In this document: piece by piece, positions 24,960 to 36,789 of the stretch
Layout: every line of letters starts with the position of its first letter
Numbering within the stretch: the first letter of the stretch is position 1
Assembly: GCA_945859605.1 (NCBI GenBank)
Contig: OX243814.1
Coordinates: 34,293,999 to 34,357,998 of the forward strand
Direction: 5' to 3'
Source of the DNA: Lumbricus rubellus
Taxonomy: Eukaryota > Annelida > Clitellata > Crassiclitellata > Lumbricidae
DNA: 64,000 nucleotides
Notes under the pieces: generated by a model
What the model was told of the DNA's origin: nothing
The model's database searches: none
Seen by the model: only the letters and a program-made list of their open reading frames with translations
Position numbers and translations under genes: made by a program

Positions 24960-25180
24960 CGGGGCGCAGTGGCGTAGGGTAATGTTGGGAGTCTTGTGCC
25001 GGAAGGTTGCAAGTTCGAATCCACCTCAAGCCGCCGCATACAGGACCCAAGTCAATTTACTGAGCAAGTCCTTCACTCGCAATTGCTCATGCGTTTCGGC
25101 CTGAAATTCTGATTCAGTGGCCGCTCTGTAGTCGGGAGCGCCTCTGAGTAGCAATCTTGAAGAGCCGGTTTAACAAGTGT
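24960..25180 (+). mobile_element. tRNA-derived SINE with ATGC-repeat tail
   Basis: The head GGGGCGCAGTGGCGTAGGGT is followed by a B box, AAGTTCGAATCCACC. The body matches the 6416 copy, and the 3' part GGGAGCGCCTCTGAGTAG matches the LINE tail at 23.8 kb, a typical SINE-LINE tail partnership. It lies about 120 bp after the peptide-precursor stop and may form part of its 3' UTR. Confidence 0.75.
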
Positions 25181-26143
25181 TCATGCATGCATGCAATCAT
25201 GCATAATAATTAGCATAAGCCTATGTAAGTGTCCAGAAGCACAGGATGATAGAGCTTTTAAAAACGAAATATCTTTGCTTGTAGGCCTGAATACCAACTC
25301 GGGAATCGTAGGTCAGCTTCAGGCTAAAGGGCCACAGGATGGAAATGATTTAACCTTTATAATTCCACTATACGGAGGGCGCCGGGCATGCATTGCGATA
25401 AAATTCGTCGTCTAACTCTAAGGTTGTATTGTTTACGTGCAATGTATGGCCGTGTGTCTATGTGGGCGTGTGCGTGTGCGTGTGCGAATGCATTATGCAT
25501 TTTTCAATATAGACGTTTTGCTGTGTAAATGTATGCGAATGTGTATATACGTGCACTATAATTATATCTTTCTCCAAATATGCAGATGCATTGCTTGCAT
25601 AATTTTATCAATCAACTAATTGACCAATAATTATATGCAATTATTTAAATTAATTTTTATAAATAAATATACCCGTGTAAAACAAATATTTTTGTCACGA
25701 TTTGCAGGAGCAGATCTGCAGGAGCAGCATCCGATTATAATCGACAGACTGAGAGGAAATCCAAATTGCAACATTTCTGACTTTCTGATAAAAATAAATT
25801 AGATAAAACTGAAATTTAAACAAATCTAAATAATTAACTAAATTTATGAGACGTCGTCAGAACTTCATGATGTTCGCTTAATGATTAAATAACTGCATAG
25901 CACATGACGTTACTCTTTACCTCTTTATTACTTAACTTAATCCCACTGAATTTAATATTCGATCAAATACTTTTTCAAGACCACAGCTAGGAAAATAATG
26001 GTTTGAATCTCTCACATCGTCTGATTGGCTGCAAGGTGCCTGTTAAGAAATTCCCAGGTGCACTTTCGCTATAATAATTATGTCTCTCACCAGACCAGTA
26101 AGCCCGGATCATGGCCGAACCAAGACCAGGTCAATGTTGGACT

Positions 26144-26398
26144 CAGTGGCGTACCCAGGAATTTACGATGGGAGGGCTATGGCCTGGACGGATACCCTTA
26201 CTTACACCAACCAAAAAGTATTACAGTAAATAAAAAGGAATAAAGTAACAAAGGGAATACAGTAAGAAAAACAGTTGTTACTACAAACAATAATATTGTT
26301 TTGTTTTTCTTATTTAAGTGGATAAATAACCTCTTTACAAACTTTCCTAAACCAATGGGGGTTAACCCCCATAAACCCATCCTTTGTCTACGTCACTG
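26144..26398. mobile_element. hAT-like MITE, 255 bp
   Basis: The left end is CAGTGGCGTACCCAGG; the right end reverse-complements to CAGTGACGTAGACAAAGG. The flanks GTTGGACT and GCCGGACT match at 6 of 8 positions, an eroded target-site duplication. No coding sequence is seen. Confidence 0.65.
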
Positions 26399-26488
26399 GC
26401 CGGACTAGACCGTTATTGTTCTTGCCGTGTTAATTTCTACCATGCGCCCGAATTAGTATAGACGATCGATCAGCCATAAATGCATACA

Positions 26489-29187
26489 TAGGGTAGAGTT
26501 CCCATATTTGGGCACCTTAAGGATAAAAGACTCATATTGCAGTAATTTTGATATGCCTACGTGTAGTTTCGGGTTATTTGGTTGAATTAAACATTAGGGA
26601 ATAAAAATATATTGAATACGTGCACCTGAGGGCATGACAATATTAGTTGTGGGGAGAAAAGGACATGCCCCCAAAGTGCCCAAATTAGGACACGGTGCCT
26701 CAATTTGGGCACCAGGTGCCCAAATTAGGTACACATTGGTCCAGCTATGAAGGTGGTGACCTGCGTACTCTATTTTATAATTAACACATAATAAAATATG
26801 AAATAAATAAGAAATGAAATAGGGCCTAGCCTACTGCTTGGGTAGAATATTTGTAATTGTGTTACATTCACAACTGCAGTTGAACAAGGTACCGTAATAC
26901 TGAAACCAAAGTGATGAAGTAGCTTTAGGTCTTGTTGATCAAACATTATTATTACTAGAATATAATGTTATTTCCACTAGGCCTAAACTAAACTGCATCT
27001 GCTAATTTACTACTTCAAAGTCAGCAGGGTTTGCTTTTCTTAAGCTTTAGCTAAATGTATGCGTGTAGGGACGATCACACATCCACTTTTCACATATCAA
27101 GCGCTGCGACCATCATTCTGTCATCTGATTCATTGTATGGAACTTCACCGTATGGTATAATAGACATGGAGCTGTGTCGTATTTTTCGGGAAACGGACAT
27201 TTCCCCTCCCTGGACAAAATCCCCGAACAAATTCCCCCCATTTAGTCTAGGACATTATAACCCCTCTTCCATGACAAAACTCCCCTTCCTGTGCAAATAG
27301 CCTATTTATGTAGTTAATTGATAAAACTCCCTTTATAAATCAAGCTTCTATTTAAATAGTAACATTTCTTTTCATCAATCCAGCTTCTACTTAGATAACA
27401 ATTAGCCTAATTTTTATCAATCCAGCTTCCATTTAGTCACTGTGCAAATAGCCTATTTATGTAGGCCTAGGTATATTGATCAAATTTAGGCTAATTGTCC
27501 AGTTTGCGGTGCTGTGTCAACAAGTTAGTGTCATACGTACGGGTAGGCCTAAACCTGTAACTGTCATTCAGGCGTGAACTTATAATTTGTTAGTGTCGCT
27601 CAGTCCAGTTGGTTATTTACGATACCGTAGCATGAAACCTTGTCATCAATCCAGCTTCCATTAAAGCAAGAATATTGTCATCAATCCATCTTCTATATAA
27701 AAGAGAAGTATTTTCACCAGTCCATCTTTCATTTAAGCAAGAATATTTTCATCAATTCAGCTCTAATTTAAGTAGCAATATTTTCATCAATCCAACTTCC
27801 ATTTAGGCATGTTCATTTTCATAAAATTCAGCTTACATTTCAGCAAAAATTGCTTTGTATCAATCCGACTTCTTGCCTATTTAGTGAGAATTCTTTTCAT
27901 CAATCCAACTTGCGTACTTAGAATTGCCGTTCGGAGAAATACCACTTAAGGCCTATACCAATATAGGCCTATGTTCTACCAATTTTCTGTCCTACACCCT
28001 AGGGGTTTGCCAGGGGGTTTGTCTGGGGAGAGTTTGTCCGGGGGGTATTCTCCAGGGGGAAATGTCCTAGCGACGCTCGCATTTTTTACCGTGCACCATC
28101 TTGATTTTTGGTGGTCACTTTTTGGCTTTGAGTGTCTGACGTATTCGTTTCCCCCCGCTTATCTAACGATTTTGTTTTAAAAGGGTGCAGTCAGTCATTA
28201 ATTTTTCTTTCTTTCTTCCTATTTTAAGATACCCTGAGACCATGAAAATGTTAAAATAGAGTAAGCAGTTACACAAAGATATCACCACTTTAATAGCTGG
28301 ATCAAGGTGCATCTAATTTGGGCACCTGGTGCTCAAATTGAGGCACCATGTCCTAATTTGGGCACTTTAGGGGGTCTGTCCTTTTCTCAGCACAACTAAT
28401 ATTGTTAAACACTCAAGTGCATGCATTCAATATATTTTCATTTCCTAATGCGTAATTCAACCAAATAACATCAAAATAAAGATATGCATATCAAAATTAC
28501 TGCAATACGAGTCTTTTGTACTTAAGGTGCCCAAATAAGGAAACTCTACTCTAGATGATTCTCCATGTTCCAATCACAAAATAAATTGAGCATTGCAAAA
28601 ATCTTCAGATAGGCCCTAAATGTAAGAAGTAATTATACACTCGTAGAATATAGGGACTAGTCTAACCGAGGCCTATTATGGCAAAACTGTATGGAACTAT
28701 TAAGAAAAATCTGCGTGTAAATATAGTATTAAACGTGACTTCATTTGCGCAAATAAGGTTACCTAAAATGGGCACTGCCCAAATTAAGAATACAGAAGGG
28801 TGCCCACATTAGGGTCTATTCCGAGCCTTCCTAGGAAAATTAATGACAAAGTTAACTCATTTTCTCTCGCATTTTCGTTCACCTGGGGTGAAAGAGCAAT
28901 ACTTCGCGAAACTCTTGCAAAAAACCGTTTGAAAATACGCCAAAAAGCAACTCGCCCACAGCTTCTGAACCACATAGCGAACATTTGAACACTCGCATGC
29001 TAAAAACAACATTTACTTCTTACGTCAAGGTACAATTTTCTACCTACTTACTTTTTTGTTTTATAACATCTATACATAGAGTTGATAATATTTCATATAG
29101 AACGCACAACTCTATGTCATCTATATTTTTAGATACAAGGGGGTGCCCGTATTAGGAGCATGCCCAAATTAGGGTCATGTACCCTAT
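26489..29187. mobile_element. Large inverted-repeat element built on AATTTGGGCAC motifs, family unknown
   Basis: A block at 26491-26760 reappears inverted at about 28300-28555 (imperfect, about 250 bp), including CTCAATTTGGGCACCAGGTG-type words. Further related words lie at 28754-28825 and 29139-29185, the last ending TACCCT opposite the left GGGTA. The interior holds a second inverted pair (GGACATTTCCCC near 27199, GGGGAAATGTCC near 28058) and a degenerate repeat. No coding region is recognised. Nested insertion of one inverted-repeat element in another is the simplest reading. Confidence 0.6.
27310..27925. repeat. Degenerate ~40-bp tandem repeat (ATCAATCCAGCTTCCATTTA)
   Basis: Roughly a dozen loosely spaced copies of a TCATCAATCCAGCTTCCATT-type word separated by AAGCAAGAATATTTT-type spacers, inside the AATTTGGGCAC inverted-repeat element. 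Unit length varies between about 38 and 60 bp. No coding sense. Confidence 0.6.
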
Positions 29188-29189
29188 TA

Positions 29190-30430
29190 TACATGTACAT
29201 GTATATACTTCCTTTTTGAAAATTGTAAACGATGTGCAAGCAAGAAAATGACTATAGAGCCACCTACTTCCACATTAATGCTTGTTTGTTGGGGGAGAAT
29301 ATGTCTTCCTGTAGCACATGTGCCCCACAGTTGGCCTGCTCGATCACCGCCTTTGTATGGCAACTCCACGTTGATTAATTGGTGGCAATAGCAACATAGC
29401 TTATCCAATAAACTAGCAGTTATTTGTTTAATTAACTAGATGGGATACCCGGCGTTGCCCGGGGAATTTAGGGTTTCACCTCCCTTCCACGCCACCCCGC
29501 TCCCACCGTGCTCACCGCTCCCCCCTGCTCACCGCTCCTCCGTCCTCACCCCTTCCGCACCCACACACCGCCCCGCCTCGCTCCCACCATGCTCACCGCT
29601 CCCACCCCAGCCCTCGTCCCACACTTCCGCGTCCATACACCGCTCACCGCTTCTACCCCGCATCACCCCGCATCACCCACGCCCCCCTCCAACCGCTACG
29701 CCCTCCCCGCACTCTAACCCGGCCCCACCAAGACTCCAACCCACTGATGTAACAGGCGTTGTCCGGAACATTTTGTTTAGCCCTTGCACACTTTTTGCTA
29801 ACCCCCTCTCACAACGAAACCCGACTCGCCTCTGCGGGGCGGGTGTACATGCTGACTGTGGGCGTGACGTTCCTGGTCGCATGTTCCTGTAGCTGCAAGG
29901 GGTGTATCCTAAAGCCCCGAAACTGCGCGAATATCGCCCCCGCGCAGGCCTCCGTGGTTAGCTAAATTCGTTCACCAGCCCCTTCACTGGGTCGTTCTGG
30001 TTATCAATAGCTGTGAAACTGTATTTACAAACGCACACATATACACCCACCTGCATTAACATGCTCCTTTCTCTAGTCTATGCTTTATGCACTGAGAGCG
30101 CCTCGCCTATTAATAACTCGATTAATACTGTGAGCGTCAATAATGACGTCATGCAGCCGTTTGCTAAATAAATTATATAATGGCGGCGCAAGCTTAAATC
30201 GCTTCTTAAAATATCTGTATAGGCGCTAACTACCACATCGAAATTTAAAATGTCTATAACTTTGGTTTTAAAGTGAATTGAGAGCTGCCAATAGTCACGA
30301 TGAATTCTAGATTCGCATACAAAGATGTAAAAAATAATTTCGCGAATTAGATATATTTAGATCAAAAGCCTTTGACCGGGGGAACTTTGCGCACAACGGG
30401 ACATCGCCACAGAATTCAGAATTCGACTTC
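29190..30430. other. No gene recognised; C-rich block at 29460-29730
   Basis: Begins with GGATACCCGGCGTTGCCCGG (29442), followed by CACCGCTCCCACC-rich sequence; GGCGTTGTCCGGAA recurs at 29754. Probably a repeat; the family is not identified. Confidence 0.45.
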
Positions 30431-30438
30431 GCCTTATA

Positions 30439-30798
30439 CAGCGGTTCCCAACCCGTGGCCCGCGGGCCAAAAGTGGCCCGCCAGGCCTCAGAAAATGGCC
30501 CGCCAGGCTTCAAAAGCGGTCCTCATCTCTCGAAGAATTAACAAAATATACGAAAAAATTGACAATTTTGTCAGGATAGAACACATAATTATTTTATAAT
30601 TACAGATGATTTTATTCTGACGTCTATAAATAGCATAATTTCTTAAATTTTTATTTAGTTATAACAATTTCTATGCTTTTAGTCGATTAAATTTTAGCAT
30701 CGTGGCCCCCTAATGTTCTTTAACTATGAAAAAGTGGCCCGCTTGTTCTCCAACTTAGAAAAAGTGGCCCTTAGGTCCAAAAAGGTTGGGAACCACTG
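30439..30798. mobile_element. hAT (Charlie-type ends) MITE, 360 bp
   Basis: The ends are CAGCGGTTCCCAACC and GGTTGGGAACCACTG, the well-known CAGNGGTTC hAT terminus. The left flank GCCTTATA and right flank CCTTATA match over 7 bp; one G was probably lost at the right junction. The inside is rich in GTGGCCCGC words repeated in both halves. Confidence 0.75.
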
Positions 30799-30987
30799 CC
30801 TTATAGTATAGAAGATAGTATAGATAATTAGGCCTATTGTAGGCCTACGTCTTTTCTGTGTCTTATCTTTCTGACTCTTCTCGACTGTGGCTATCACCCT
30901 GCCATCGTGTAATTTTGACCAAAGGTCTTGGTCTTGAGGTTTCAGGCCGTGACAATAAGGCTGACGTAATTAATGACCAGTCGGCTT

Positions 30988-31110
30988 CCTAACTGACTAA
31001 CTGATTTACTGTCTGACTGCCTGACTGCCTGGCTGGCTGGCTGGCTGACTGACTGACTAACTGACTAACTGACTGACTGACTGCCTGATTGACTGACTGA
31101 CTGACTGACC
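30988..31110. repeat. (CTGA)/(CTGG) microsatellite
   Basis: Tetranucleotide variants of CTGA, CTGC and CTGG. Confidence 0.9.
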
Positions 31111-31379
31111 GACCGATTGAACAACTTACGGACGTCTTACAATTTACAAATAACGATGAAGCGAATGATTTGGCTTCTTATACGATTGAACGAGCTGTAT
31201 CTTAGACTTAGAGCATCGGTCAATTGAATGAAGGGAGAACGCCTATAGTTAGCAGCTGCTGTCGACTCATCAGTCTGCATTTGAAGACCTTCAGTGAAGA
31301 GGCTATGATGATGTTATGATCACCAATGCTGTGGATGCTTCAGGTGACCAATAAAGGAGCAAAATAAATGCTATAGGAA

Positions 31380-31528
31380 AGAATGTGGTGTAGAAGGAGG
31401 AGGAATAGGGTGAGAAGGAAGAGAGGAAGAAGGAATGCGGGGGAGGAGAAGAAGCAGAGGGGAGTGGGAGGTTCAAGAAGAAGACGACGTACGGAAGGAG
31501 GAAGAGGTGGAAGAAGAAGGAGAAGAAT

Positions 31529-31559
<31 letters not shown>

Positions 31560-31635
31560 GAAGGAGGAGGAGTAGTCCGAGTAGTAGGAAGAGAAGTAGG
31601 TAGAAGATGAAGTGGAGGAGGAGGTTAAGGAGAGG
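31380..31635. repeat. GGA/GAA purine-rich tract
   Basis: Purine-rich, with a GGA run near 31536-31570. Confidence 0.85.
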
Positions 31636-31819
31636 TCGTGTTGCGCTGGTGATGCGAAACAGAATTGAAGAAGTGAGGGTAATGAGGCAAAGAATAGACA
31701 CTTGCAAATAACAACGCTCTTCAGCTCAACCCCCCCCCATGCATGGAGATAAGGGTAGCCGGTGTAGACGTGGTACGTGTGGTCGGCAAATGAGGAAACA
31801 ACGAAAAACAGACAGATAT

Positions 31820-32392
<573 letters not shown>

Positions 32393-33007
32393 AGGGAGTA
32401 AGAGAGATATATATATATCTCTTGCAACCTGATCGCTGCCCACTGACAGCTCGATGTAGGCTACTCATTATAGCTGAGTTGATCAGAATAATTATTACAA
32501 TTATCTATGGAATCAGAGATGCTACTGAAGAAAAAATCTTTAGAGACGGTTTTATCTGAAGACATAATGTGACAAGAAATGCTCTGATTCCATTATTTCT
32601 GTCAGAATTAACGATCGCATTAAAATTTAGACTTCCTATGCAAGATGGTGTATGCACTGTAAGCGATATTACAGTTGCCACAGCAAAGCTTTACATTACA
32701 ACTCATCATTGGATCAGGTTGGACTGTCATGGCCGAATTTCTCATATCTTTCCCACCAGACTGTTGTCTGCTTCATCGTCTTCATTGTCTCTTGTCTTGT
32801 TTCATTCCGACACCACAGACTTTTATTTGAAACACTCAAGCAATATTATAGCCTTCCTTGTTCATAATTTATGAGAAGCGGGAGGAAGGAGAAACAGAGT
32901 GATACAGAGTGATAGCAGATACTTAACAGCATCCGCCGTCTATAGAAGAACATCATCCGTCTGCCAGTCTGCTTGCTTGGATGTCTACATGCCTGCCTAC
33001 CTACTTG

Positions 33008-33327
33008 CATGGGCGTCCGCAGCGGGGCGCAAGGGGGCGCAAGTGCGCTCCCTGGATTTTTTCGAATATTTGCACATAAATTTAGATTATTTGGTTGTGA
33101 TTGTTACAACGCGATTTTCAATGTGATTATCGATTCGTTCTACAAGTTGAACCTATATAATTATCTTTCTTTGGGCGCATAATGTATAGGTAGGGGTAGG
33201 CTATAGCATTCTCTCGTAGTTATATGGAAATTCAAACTGTCACCCATTAAATTTAGACAATGTGACAATTTTTTAAGTTTGCGCCCCCCCCCCCCCCCCC
33301 CTAGAAAAATTCCCGCGGACGCCCATG
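33008..33327. mobile_element. hAT-like MITE, 320 bp
   Basis: The left end CATGGGCGTCCGC and right end GCGGACGCCCATG are exact inverted repeats. The 8-bp duplication CCTACTTG (33000-33007 and 33328-33335) is exact. It inserted into a CTGCCTAC minisatellite that continues on the right. It contains a long C tract at about 33283-33301. Confidence 0.85.
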
Positions 33328-33335
33328 CCTACTTG

Positions 33336-33645
33336 CCTGGATACATGCCTGCTTCCCTGCTCGGATGCCTGCCTGCTCAGATGCCTACCCACTCGGATGC
33401 CTACCTTCTTGCCTGCCTGCTCGAATGCCTACCTGCTTCCCTGCTCGGATGCCTGCCTGCTTGGAGGCCTACCCATTCGGATGCCTGCCTGCCTGCCTGC
33501 CTGCCTGAGTGTCTGCCTGCTCAGGTGCTAATCTGCTTGCCTGTTCGGATGCCTGCCTGCTTGGAGGCCTACCCACTCGGATGCCTGCCTCTCTGCCTCT
33601 CTGGTCCTGCCTGCATGCCTGGCTGTTCGGATGCCTGCCTGCATA
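33336..33645. repeat. CTGC/CTCGGATGCCTGC minisatellite
   Basis: Repeats of GCCTGCCTGCTCGGATGCCT with higher-order units of roughly 30-60 bp. It resumes directly after the hAT-like insertion at 33008-33327; the left part is at 32960-33007. Confidence 0.85.
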
Positions 33646-33774
33646 GAGACGAGCGCAAGATGCCACTTATTTCTGGCAGAGGCTAATAAGGGTAGAGACT
33701 GAGCGAAAGCCATCTCTTAGTCTTAGACGATGGATGCTTTCTGCACTGACCACGGCAAATGAGAGCAGACGACC

Positions 33775-33972
33775 TATACTCTTCCTTCTCCTCTTCTCGC
33801 CTCTCCTCTTACTCCTTCTTCTCCTTCACCTTCTCCTCTTCCTCCTTCTCCTCTTCCCTTCTCCTCTTCATCCTTCTCCTGCATCACCTTCTCCTCTTCA
33901 CCTTCTCCTCTTCATCCTTCTCCTCTTCATCCTCCTCTTCCCTTCTCATCCTTCCCCTTTTCTCATCTTTCT
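33775..33972. repeat. CTTCTCCT pyrimidine tract
   Basis: Irregular CTT/CTC repeat with CTTCTCCTCTTCATC units. Confidence 0.9.
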
Positions 33973-34626
33973 CCGACGGACTTAGCCTACTGCGTGTCAC
34001 TGTCTATTAAAGATAATTAAGAAGAAATAGACGCAGCTAACTGCATGCGATCTTCTTCCGTCTTCAGAAAGAACGCACAACTTCCTTTCAACGCCTTCCA
34101 TTAGGAACAGTACTGTAGCTTCAGCGGACTCTGAAGAAACGTTTGCGTGCGAGAAACGTTTGGGCAACTCGCAGAATGGAGGATACTAATATTGTCGCTA
34201 AATAGAACTATAAGCTTAATTAACCTCTCTTTACTGTTATCAACGGAGACTGCTCGATTTCGTGGAGATGATCTTTCGACCTTTCACGATGGAAAAATGT
34301 TAATGACACAACGTAGTTACTGGATAAATTATACTTACTGATGAGCGAGAGGAATTTGGCGGAGACTATAATTATTATTATGGCTGGAATTCCGAAGTGG
34401 ACTGTCCTGTCTATTCAGTGACGTGTGATGTGGCATTCCTGGAGCCATCGACTCACCGACAGCCGCAGGAAAGGTCATTCCGCATCTATCTGTATGTCTG
34501 TCTGTATGTCTGTCTGTCTTGTCTGTCTATCTATTTATCATCCATCCATGGGCGGAGTTTATCAAGGGCTAGGGGGGCTAAGCCCCTCCAAGAAGGCCCA
34601 GATTCAACTTTTTAACCACGAAAATG

Positions 34627-36549
34627 TAAGAAGAATTTTAAGGATTTCCTGTCGCCACGTTTGAATAATTCCTTTGCCCTGTTACCTACCTGTCCGCAAG
34701 AACTATTGCTAATCAATAAAACACTCAAATCAACTTTCAGTTCAGGTATGGATGATTTGAATCCTAACATCATATCTCCCATTATGGAATTCCTTGCTTT
34801 GCCGTTATCAAATATAATCAACTGCTCATTTGAAAATGGGCTTGTGCCCACTGAAATCAAAATTGCTAAAGTCGTCCCAATTTTTAAACAAGGTTCTAAA
34901 AATGATATAGCTAACTATAGACCCATTTCGGTTTTGCCATTTTTCTCTAAATTCTTTGAAAGAGTTATGTATGATCGTCTCTATTCTTACATTACCCATA
35001 ATTCTATCCTATACTCTTCGCAACATGGGTTCCAATCTGGACACTCAACATCAATGTCTTTACTGGATGTCCAAGACCGGATATCTGCTGCAATGGACAA
35101 TAACGTATACTCCGTTGGAATTTTTCTTGATCTTGCCAAGGCCTTTGACTCTGTTGACCATAAAATCCTCCTGAAAAAATTAGAACACTATGGCATTAGA
35201 GGTACACCCCTAGATTGGTTCACCAGTTACCTTACTAACCGCTACCAAAGAGTCATTTGTAATGGGACTCTCTCAAACCTTTTACCCATTGAATTTGGAG
35301 TACCACAAGGATCAATACTTGGTCCGCTCTTATTTCTACTATTTATTAATGATCTGCCAAACTCCTCTACTGCCCTACACTTCATTATGTTTGCAGATGA
35401 CTCCAATGTCTTCTTATCCCACGCCTCATACGACAGTTTAATACAACTGGTGAACAAGGAACTAATGTCTGCTAGTGATTGGTTTATAAGCAACAAATTA
35501 TCACTTAATGTAAAAAATTCCAACTGTATCATTTTTCGCTCCACAGGAAAATCCATCCCCAACAATGATAGTCAAATAACTCAAAATAATATTACTATTC
35601 CTCAAGTATCCTCAACAAAATTTTTAGGTGTCTACATCGATCAACACTTGAAATGGAAAACTCACATTTTTGAAATTAGTAATAAAATCAAAAAGAATCT
35701 TGGCATTATAAAAAGAGTATCTTACCTTCTCCCCCCTCATATTCTACGGGATCTCTATTATACCCTCATATATCCATATCTGACGTACTGCAACATGATC
35801 TGGACTTCGACATATGACTCCAATCTTAAAGGTATAAAGATCCTTCAAAAAAAGACCATACGATTTATAACTAAATCTCCCCCCAATTCACACACGAGTC
35901 CACTATTCTTTGAACATAAACTCCTAGACATTAATCAAATCAAATTCCTACAAACTTGCATCTTCATGTATAAATACATCAATAACCTCCTCCCATCATC
36001 ATTCTCATCCTATTTTGACCCAGTGCCACATCTTATTTTCACTAGAAGTAACAATGACTTCAGGCCAGTGTTTTCAAGAACTAATGTCCGTAAGTTTTCG
36101 CTTAGGGTTCAGGGCCCCGCTAACTGGAACAGTCTTCCCAAAGAAATCCGTACGGTTACATCCGTTAGCCACTTTAAAACCCTTGCACGTGCACACACAC
36201 TAATATATATTACTTAAGCTCAGCTTTGTGTTTGTTGTTAGTTAAGTTTTAGTTAAGAATATAATCTGCATCCTTACGTAATGTCTACTACATATATCTT
36301 ATATAGACATAACAACGTCTATTTCCCTTACTTAATCTCTCCCACCATCCTGTCCTACCTCTTCCTGGTATATAGGCCCCTACTAAGCGGGACTTGTCCC
36401 TTCTGGTGTGCCTATTGCTCCCTAATCTGTATTCTAATCTCTTTTCCGAATGTGCTAGTACTTTAATTATAATTGTCTTATAATATTTTCTGTAAAAAAT
36501 AATTACGTTTTTGTGGGATCAATAAAACAATTTGAATTGAATTGAATTG
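34627..36549 (+). mobile_element. 5'-truncated LINE insertion with (GAATT)n tail
   Basis: The boundaries come from comparison with the uninterrupted relative at 21339-21505, where AAAATG and GTAT are adjacent. Here the LINE separates them, and AATG appears at both edges (34623-34626 and 36550-36553), a possible 4-bp target-site duplication. The element holds the RT ORF, about 330 bp of 3' UTR, AATAAA near 36520, and a GAATT microsatellite tail typical of CR1/L2-like LINEs. Confidence 0.85.
34628..36217 (+). CDS. Non-LTR retrotransposon reverse transcriptase (5'-truncated ORF, RT domain intact)
   Basis: The frame is open from the element's 5' boundary to a stop at 36217 (529 residues); there is no native start because the element is 5'-truncated, and the first internal ATG is at 34748. 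RT motifs counted from the TTG codon at 34661: the fingers motif YRPISVLP (residues 86-93), motif A FLDLAKAFDSVDH (155-167), motif B FGVPQGSILGPLL (212-224), and the catalytic FADD (244-247). The C-terminus carries the PANWNSLPKEIR block common to LINE RTs. No endonuclease domain remains. The domain style suggests the CR1/L2/jockey group; the clade is not settled. The absence of stops or frameshifts across 1.6 kb suggests a recent insertion. Confidence 0.9.
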   Translation, partial: KKNFKDFLSPRLNNSFALLPTCPQELLLINKTLKSTFSSGMDDLNPNIISPIMEFLALPLSNIINCSFENGLVPTEIKIAKVVPIFKQGSKNDIANYRPISVLPFFSKFFERVMYDRLYSYITHNSILYSSQHGFQSGHSTSMSLLDVQDRISAAMDNNVYSVGIFLDLAKAFDSVDHKILLKKLEHYGIRGTPLDWFTSYLTNRYQRVICNGTLSNLLPIEFGVPQGSILGPLLFLLFINDLPNSSTALHFIMFADDSNVFLSHASYDSLIQLVNKELMSASDWFISNKLSLNVKNSNCIIFRSTGKSIPNNDSQITQNNITIPQVSSTKFLGVYIDQHLKWKTHIFEISNKIKKNLGIIKRVSYLLPPHILRDLYYTLIYPYLTYCNMIWTSTYDSNLKGIKILQKKTIRFITKSPPNSHTSPLFFEHKLLDINQIKFLQTCIFMYKYINNLLPSSFSSYFDPVPHLIFTRSNNDFRPVFSRTNVRKFSLRVQGPANWNSLPKEIRTVTSVSHFKTLARAHTLIYIT

Positions 36550-36789
36550 AATGGTATCCTTTTTCGGAATTAGCCCCTTCAATAAGGCCCAGACTCGGGG
36601 TTAGCCCCCCCCCCCCAAGAACGGAAACCAAACTCCGCCCATGCATCCATCTATGGAATTTATATAACGCCACGCCACCCCTTCAAGGTCACTGTTCAGA
36701 TGAGGCTCCCGATCCAGGCACAGAGAAAGAGGAAAGTAAAATAATAATCCCCTTCCGTTCGCTTACATCCAGAACCCGACTACAGTAGC

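Larger units (their letters stand above)
34547..36643. mobile_element. hAT-like MITE interrupted by a nested LINE
   Basis: Terminal inverted repeats CATGGGCGGAGTTT and AAACTCCGCCCATG are exact over 14 bp. The flanking 8-bp duplication CATCCATC (34539-34546 and 36644-36651) is exact. Left part 34547-34626 and right part 36554-36643 together equal the 167-bp relative at 21339. Eight-bp duplications and CA...TG ends fit the hAT superfamily; P-type is an alternative. The right end lies about 145 bp upstream of the GPCR start. Confidence 0.85.

Noticed and set aside
29187..29408. - strand frame with CCYCHQ and several Cys/Gly residues
   Set aside because: Looks superficially like a cysteine-rich peptide, but has no signal peptide, splice support or recognisable domain.
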